Of a DNA stretch of 64,000 nucleotides, positions 58,196 to 64,000 are shown piece by piece. A model generated the notes under the pieces. The model did no database searches. It saw only the letters and a list, made by a program, of their open reading frames with translations, and was not told the DNA's origin. The number at the start of each line of letters is the position of its first letter. Positions within the stretch are counted from its first letter, which is position 1. Both the position numbers and the translations under genes were made by a program. The stretch covers positions 1,364,001 through 1,428,000 of the forward strand of contig JAKSXM010000272.1 in NCBI GenBank assembly GCA_022575985.1, written 5' to 3'. The stretch comes from Anagrus nilaparvatae. Taxonomy: Eukaryota; Arthropoda; Insecta; Hymenoptera; Mymaridae.

Positions 58196-59160
58196 TCAAA
58201 ATAGAATTATTTCAAAAATACCACCTCTGACACACTTGTTACTAATCTTAGCGTACCTTAAGGCTCAGTCCTTGTGCCATTCCTGTTTTGTATCTACATC
58301 AATGACTTAAAAGATCATCTTCCAAATGGGTCCTGCATTTATTCTATGCAGACGATCTGCAAGTTTACATCCAAGTCCCCCCCCCTTTCAGAAGATGCTT
58401 TACCTGCTGTTGACAATCTTTCACTCATTGCACGTAAGGCCCAGAGTGGGCATATATAGTCTCTCTGACCAAAAATGACAAAAAAACAAAAGCCTTGTTG
58501 AGTGCATAGGTGAATTCGATTTTGAGGTTGAATTGGGTAAAAATATCACAATCACTTCTCTAATGAAGTTAAAAGTCTAGGTGTGATACTAGATAGTAAA
58601 CTCAAAAGCTACGTAAATTGCTAATTCAGGCCTTAATAACACCCCATTTAGATTACTGCAACACAGTTTATCTGGATGCAAGTAGTACTCTCAAAGCAAG
58701 AATCCAATGCCTCAGTAATTGTACCATAAGATATATTGTATGCATATTTGGCACTAGACGAACTTATCTTCCTTTATAGGAAAAAACTTAACTGGTTATG
58801 CACAGACAGCAATAGACTTTATCATACTAGCATACTTATATACAAAATTTTACGCTTACAACAACCTCTTTACCTTACTGATTCATTTATAAAATACATA
58901 CCTAAAGATAACGCTAGAAGCACTGTAATTATAAAAGAATTAAAACTACCTCCTATAAATGAATGTAGGTCCTCGTATTTTCATCTACAAGGATCACATC
59001 TATTGGAAATCCATCCCTCAAAACATCAGAGTCAGAGTATTTAAAATTATTAAAAATACCATAATACTATACCATAAGATACCTCCGTTTTTAATAAATA
59101 TTCAGAGAATAAGTAAAAATTGGTGCCGAATTGAATACTACAAAAAAACAGTACAGTAAA
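58196..59160 (+). pseudogene. heavily decayed CR1/L2-like LINE RT and C-terminus
   Basis: Near 58255-58320, LVPFLFCIYINDLKDHLP matches the RT motif B region (GSVLGPLLFxLYINDL), and a broken CA GACGATCT at 58349 marks the YADD motif. At 58625-58740, ALITPHLDYCNTVYLDAS and RIQCLSN are the conserved segment after the RT. From 58800 to 59070, LYKIL, PLYLTDSF and IPQNIRVRVFK follow the C-terminal domain order. Each block is in a different frame. A third CR1/L2-type copy in the window and the oldest of the three. Confidence 0.6.
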
Positions 59161-59737
59161 ATTTTTTAATAGTCTCGAGATATTTCAACTTTTGTTAAGA
59201 ATTTTAAAAAATTTTATACAGTTTAAAAACACTAAATATTTAATATCTCCAAAAATACGACAGCTGAGTCGCAAAACCATGTCCTACGTCCCCTGCAGAC
59301 TTTTATTCTTTATTTTGACACCGGTTTTATGCCAATTGGTTCGGCGGTTCTTGAGTTATTACACTGAGAAAACTAACATATAAATATTACTATATGTTCT
59401 AGTAAAAATTACTGTATTTTCTAGTAATTGGGCACCCTTACTAAGTTTATTGTAATATTTATTATTTAAATACAGTAAAAATTGCTTGTACTTTAAAGAA
59501 ATATAACTATAATATAAATTAATAATTACTGGATTAATTTAGAATTTTTACTATACGAGGAATATAATTTTTATTTCAGTATTTTTTTAATGCAAATTAA
59601 AAACATTAAATATTATCACTGCTTCTATTTTCCATTTTTATTAATTTATAGAATATTTTTTGAATTTATTGACCAAATGGAATAAAATGAAAAAATTTAT
59701 GTATATAGTTTACAAAATTTTTTTATTGCTGTTGTTA
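59161..59737. other. non-coding spacer, possible MITE end
   Basis: CACTGAGAAAACTAACATATAAATATT at 59362 resembles ACACTGAGAAAATAAATTATAAGAAATT at 11729, suggesting a shared short repeat. No gene. Confidence 0.35.
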
Positions 59738-60223
59738 AAGCGACGTTTCGTCAACTGATTTGTTGACCTTATCAAGCTAAAATTACATAATTAATAAAAA
59801 TTAAAAAAATTTTTTTCTCACAATATTAAAATTTACAATATATGTATGTTCATTTACCGATTTAACAATTTTTGTGTATATAATATTTATACACTCATAT
59901 CACTGAGTCTGATGTAAAACTGAGACTATTTTTATTTTATTTTTTTATTAAAGTCTAAAATTTAAAGTACGTTGGATATTTTATTAGATTCGGATTACAA
60001 TTTTTTTCTTAAGTACCGATTATTTTAATATAGTTATAGGAAGTGTGACACATATATATAAAATTTTAAATATACACATACGTATAATACATTACTAAAA
60101 TGTGAGTTTGTCATTAATTTTTGTTTATGTTATAACGAGATTTAAATTTAAAGGGTTTTATAGGAACATACGGAGAAAAGTAATAATTTTGTTTTTGCTT
60201 TTTAATTTTATATACATACAATG

Positions 60224-60280
<57 letters not shown>

Positions 60281-60370
60281 AAGAATTTGTCTTGAAAAAA
60301 CGACACATTGTTTTAAATACCGGCTTATATGGACGATGTAGTTTATTTACGTCATCTTTGGAATTTAACG
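59738..60370 (-). repeat. left inverted arm of the Penelope element
   Basis: Complement of 62882-63503, including a (TA)n tract at 60233-60278 and the antisense of the ORF end (KPVFKTMCRFFKTNS region at about 60280-60330). The outer hammerhead-like motif here reads on the minus strand at about 59783-59740. Confidence 0.85.
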
Positions 60371-60428
60371 GATAAAATTTATTCGAAGTGTTTATGGTGA
60401 TCAAGATGCTGGCTATTTTAAGGACTTT

Positions 60429-62970
60429 ATGAGCATACAAAAAGAATTGGCAATTTCTCTTGCTCGTCGGCGTTATTTATTACATTGCCGTACATACGAT
60501 GAGGTTCCAAAACATATCTCAAATATTAAAAATAAACTTAAGAATAATATACAATTTTATTCAAATACAGGTATGAAAATTTTTGAAAAAAATACCGCAA
60601 GTTTTTGTAAAAATTTATTAAATACGGAAATCACGGATATTTGTTTGCATATAAAATACTTGAATAAAGTGTCAGACTCGATAAAAAATTTTATAAAAAA
60701 CTCTAACATTAATAATAATTTAAAAAATAAATTCTTTGCTACTCAAACTGATAGATTTGAAAGCATTAGTCGTAGGCATAACAATTTATTATCTAACAAA
60801 TTTAATAGAAATTCAAATGCCGTATGCACTACTGACACAGACATTGATCGCGAAGTAATTAAATTAAAAGATAAATGGTTTAAAAACCTTACGGACATCG
60901 AAGTACCACAGGAAGTCGTAGAGGTGCTGTCTTTGGGCCCTAAATTTGGGTATAATGCTGACCTTAAAAAGTCTGACACAGTCGATATTTTTAAAGATGT
61001 AGAACATACTTTGCAGTACGTAGAATATTGTAATAGTACTAGAATCGCGAATAATAATGTAAATAATAGAAATAATAATAACAGTAATAATAGAAATAAT
61101 AATACTAATTTGATGGATAATAATACTATTAATGAATTTCGTGGTAAATTTGCTAATGCTTTAAATAATGCAATTAAAAATAAAAAACATATGAGTATTG
61201 ATGATAAAATTTTCAAAAATAAACTTAATATTACAAAAAAATTTTTAAGAGATAATCCGAATTTAACAGTGGTCAATGCTGATAAAGGTAGTACATCTAT
61301 TTTAATGTTTAAAACTGATTATGATGGCAAAGTTTATGAGTTATTGTCAGATGTAAGGACTTATAGGTACATACGGGAAAGTAATAAATGTGTTATATTT
61401 TTAGAGAATTTACAGAAAGTATGCAGTTCTATACTACATTATTGGAACGATTTGGGCATATTAGGGAAAAAATATCATTATAGAGAGCTCACGCAAACCA
61501 ACACTGTACTAGCTAGATTTTATGCGGTTATTAAATTACAGAAACTAGAATATCCGGGCCGACCTATAACTTCAGATGTGGATAGTGTAGTCTACCTCGT
61601 AGCCAAATTTCTTAATCAATTTTTATCCGATTCCTGTGCGTTACCGAAATCCCATGTAAAAAACAGCAATGATTTACGAAATAAGTTAAAAAACATTAAT
61701 ATACCGGATGATTACATCTTAGTATCATTAGATGTACAATCACTTTTTACGAATATTTCGGTGGAACTTGTAATCCAGAGTTTGGACCGTCGATGTGATG
61801 AAATTAGACGCAAGTGTCCATTGCCCTTTGAAGATGTTATCGATACGGTTAGATTTATATTCAATAATACATTTTTCACCTTCAAGGGCAAAGTTTATAA
61901 ACAGATTTTGGGGTCTCCCATGGGATCGCCAATATCACCTCTTTTTGCGGACTTAGTTATGGATATGTTAGAAACTGAGTGTTTAGCACAATTAGGATTT
62001 CAACCACTGTTTTATTTACGCTATGTTGATGACATCCTATTGTGTATTCTGAAAGATAAAGTTAATTTTACAGTGGATATTTTTAATCGGTTTAATAACA
62101 ACTTAAAATTTACACATGAAGTCGAATCTAATAACAGCATAAATTTTTTAGATTTAAAACTTATAAGAACGGAAGCGAACAACGAAATTATTACAAATTG
62201 GTACCAAAAACCAACTTTTTCAGGGCGCGTTTTAAGCTTTAAATCAAACCATCCGAGACATCAAAAAATAGCGATGGTTTACAATCTTGTGGACAAGGCA
62301 ACCCTACTTTCTGACGCGCAATTTCACGATAAAAATTTAAAATACGTGAAATCAATATTACTATTAAATGACTATCCACTGCATTTCATAAATAAATATA
62401 TCAAAAAACGGAAATTTGTGAACTCTCATCACGACGGTATTAACTTGAGAGACATACGCAGCCGAATTTATGCACAAAAACTAAAAATAAAATTACCACT
62501 AAAAACGCATTATTTTGATGAAATTTCGCACCTTATGAAACAGTTTAACATTTTGCCCATCGTATACGTAAAAGATAACTTATCGGAAATTATTACTAAA
62601 AACAAGGACATAATACCATTATTATCGCGGCCGAATTGTGTATACTTACTAAAATGTACTAAGTGCCAAGCCTCATATGTTGGGGAAACAAAAAAAGCTT
62701 TAAGGTATCGGGTAAATAAACATAGACGCGATGTTAATAACGAACTTAATGAGGTGATACCTAAACATTGTAAAAATGGGCATATTATGGATTGGGAATC
62801 GCCGCGAATTATTGATATCGAGCCGGTTTACAGAAAACGGACGATTTCCGAGTTAGCTCATATGCACCAACAACCCTATCCGTTAAATTCCAAAGATGAC
62901 GTAAATAAACTACATCGTCCATATAAGCCGGTATTTAAAACAATGTGTCGTTTTTTCAAGACAAATTCTT

Positions 62971-62972
<2 letters not shown>
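60429..62972 (+). CDS. Penelope-like reverse transcriptase with GIY-YIG endonuclease, 847 aa
   Basis: A single open frame. N-terminal region with basic helices; an Asn-rich tract from AAT-repeat expansion (residues about 205-235); TVVNADKGSTSILMFKTDY (DKG block); VLARFYAVIKLQ and GRPITSDVD; VSLDVQSLFTNI (motif A); QILGSPMGSPISPLFADLVM (motif B); LRYVDDILLC (motif C, catalytic Asp pair); NSINFLDLKL; and WYQKPTFSGRVLSFKSNHP. The C-terminus has a GIY-YIG nuclease: NCVYLLKCTKC, ASYVGETKKALRYRVNKHR, with Arg and His in place. The frame is open upstream to 60369, exactly at the junction with the inverted arm, so the true N-terminus may have been cut there. No stop or shift is visible; the protein may be functional. 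Confidence 0.92.
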
Positions 62973-63012
<40 letters not shown>

Positions 63013-63503
63013 GCATTGTATGTATATAAAATTAAAAAGCAAAAACAAAATTATTACTTTTCTCCGTATGTTCCTATAAAACCCTTTAAATTTAAATCTC
63101 GTTATAACATAAACAAAAATTAATGACAAACTCACATTTTAGTAATGTATTATACGTATGTGTATATTTAAAATTTTATATATATGTGTCACACTTCCTA
63201 TAACTATATTAAAATAATCGGTACTTAAGAAAAAAATTGTAATCCGAATCTAATAAAATATCCAACGTACTTTAAATTTTAGACTTTAATAAAAAAATAA
63301 AATAAAAATAGTCTCAGTTTTACATCAGACTCAGTGATATGAGTGTATAAATATTATACACACAAAAATTGTTAAATCGGTAAATGAACATACATATATT
63401 GTAAATTTTAATATTGTGAGAAAAAAATTTTTTTAATTTTTATTAATTATGTAATTTTAGCTTGATAAGGTCAACAAATCAGTTGACGAAACGTCGCTTT
63501 AAG
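62973..63503 (+). repeat. 3' UTR and right inverted arm of the Penelope element
   Basis: (TA)n at about 62974-63002, then AT-rich UTR, ending in the hammerhead-like motif at 63459-63500. The match to the left arm extends upstream into the ORF to about 62882. Confidence 0.85.
63459..63500 (+). ncRNA. hammerhead-ribozyme-like motif at the Penelope terminus
   Basis: AGCTTGATAAG, then a perfect 6-bp hairpin GTCAAC/GTTGAC (63470-63475 with 63482-63487), then GAAAC and GTC (63488-63495), then GC that can pair with the GC before TTGATAA as stem I. The GAAACGTC end fits hammerhead ribozymes of Penelope-like elements. The CTGATGA box is degenerate: TTGATAA with an extra G before stem II. In hammerheads C3 pairs with G8; here both differ (U and A). 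Activity is doubtful. Confidence 0.45.
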
Positions 63504-64000
63504 GGTCGTTTTACCTAATCTTTTTTTTGATAATCGAATTTTTTTTTTTTCTGTTAATTACTTTATATATGTCTCAAGAGTATGTAAAAAAAATTTATTT
63601 TTAAATCCTCCCCCCTAAGTATATTTTTTGGCCTGTTTTGCGCGCACCGTCAAACGTACTTTTGATAAAATTTAACGGTATGGCTCTATTATTATCTTAC
63701 ATATCTTCTAACTATTGTTAAATAGTTAGAAATTATGTCGGAACCGGTCACTGATAGAAATTATGAACAAATTTAGCTAATATTCGCGATTGTTTATGAC
63801 GCCAAATTTAGCCGTGCCAAAATGGTAAAAAATACCAAATCGGCCCAGCAGTAGGGGTAAAATCAGCTACAGGTTCAGTATGAAAACCGGAAGGATAACT
63901 TTATGGCCTCAAAATCACTAATAACTTATAAGTATACTTAAATATACAAAAAAAAATGTTTTGCTAAATTTCTACGAAAAAAAAATTTTTATTCTTATTT
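63504..64000. other. AT-rich DNA, no gene seen
   Basis: Flank of the Penelope element. A less AT-rich patch at 63630-63680 (GCCTGTTTTGCGCGCACCGTC) shows no coding or RNA features I recognise. Confidence 0.4.

Larger units (their letters stand above)
59738..63503 (+). mobile_element. nearly intact Penelope-like element between ~620-bp inverted arms
   Basis: The left arm (59738-60370) is the reverse complement of 62882-63503. The arms include a (TA)n tract, the 3' UTR and, notably, the last ~30 codons of the ORF, so the left arm is an inverted 3'-terminal copy joined head-on to the full element. This kind of partial inverted copy is known for Penelope-like elements. The arms look almost identical by eye, pointing to recent insertion or gene conversion. 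The outer ends carry a CGAAACGTC hammerhead-like motif. No target duplication was identified. Confidence 0.85.

Noticed and set aside
60743..61276. 177-aa minus-strand ORF
   Set aside because: Shadow of the Penelope ORF, hydrophobic only because the sense strand is rich in Asn and Lys codons.

Overview
This window is eukaryotic nuclear DNA, very AT-rich, with long intergenic stretches, GT..AG introns, AATAAA signals, microsatellites and a dense load of insect-type transposable elements. The repeat families (R1-clade and CR1/L2-like LINEs, Penelope-like elements, Helitrons, TTAA-flanked piggyBac-like MITEs, foldback elements, an adintovirus/Polinton-like relic) and the multicopy SAM-domain and zinc-finger gene families point to an insect, perhaps a hymenopteran. 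The species is inference. No bacterial operon structure is present.

Ordinary host coding sequence is sparse. On the minus strand, 15126-15313 is one exon of a RanBP9/10 (RanBPM) SPRY domain. At 52526-52958 (+) there are three phase-1 exons of a cysteine-rich EB-module membrane protein with a polyadenylation signal, and a related terminal exon faces it tail to tail at 53221-53381 (-). At 4188-6403 (-) lie decayed copies of a SAM-domain gene and a C2H2 zinc-finger gene, with a tRNA-derived SINE (16-bp target duplication) in an intron of the first.

Layout: 1-3.5 kb, possible solo LTR and a Helitron N-terminal relic broken by a TTAA-flanked MITE. 4-6.4 kb, the SAM and zinc-finger pseudogenes. 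7.5-19.6 kb, foldback elements, inverted repeats and tandem repeats around the RanBPM exon. 20-23.4 kb, a Helitron helicase fragment and a CR1-like LINE. 24.8-26.8 kb, a TTAA/CCC-ended element packed with 310-bp repeats in two orientations. 27-28.4 kb, another foldback. 28.5-40.5 kb, a young LTR retrotransposon (LTRs differ at two sites, 5-bp duplication) with no gag or pol, itself carrying a Helitron-like insertion and a 5'-truncated R1-clade LINE. 41-47.3 kb, a foldback, a CR1/L2-like LINE, an R1 fragment in its TAA tail, and a Mutator-like transposase relic. 48-52 kb, LTR-like sequences, a piggyBac-like MITE and a Penelope relic. 53.6-58.2 kb, a decayed adintovirus/Polinton-like block: PLA2-like protein with an apparent intron, basic pX-like ORF, adenain-type protease, two capsid-like proteins and an unknown family. 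58.2-63.5 kb, a LINE relic and an almost intact Penelope-like element (847-aa RT plus GIY-YIG) between ~620-bp inverted arms carrying hammerhead-like motifs.

Most of the window is therefore a layered record of insertions. The best candidates for something new are the non-coding LTR element with an in-window empty site, the TTAA-ended element built of inverted 310-bp satellite units, the compact virus-derived block, and the Penelope element with inverted arms.
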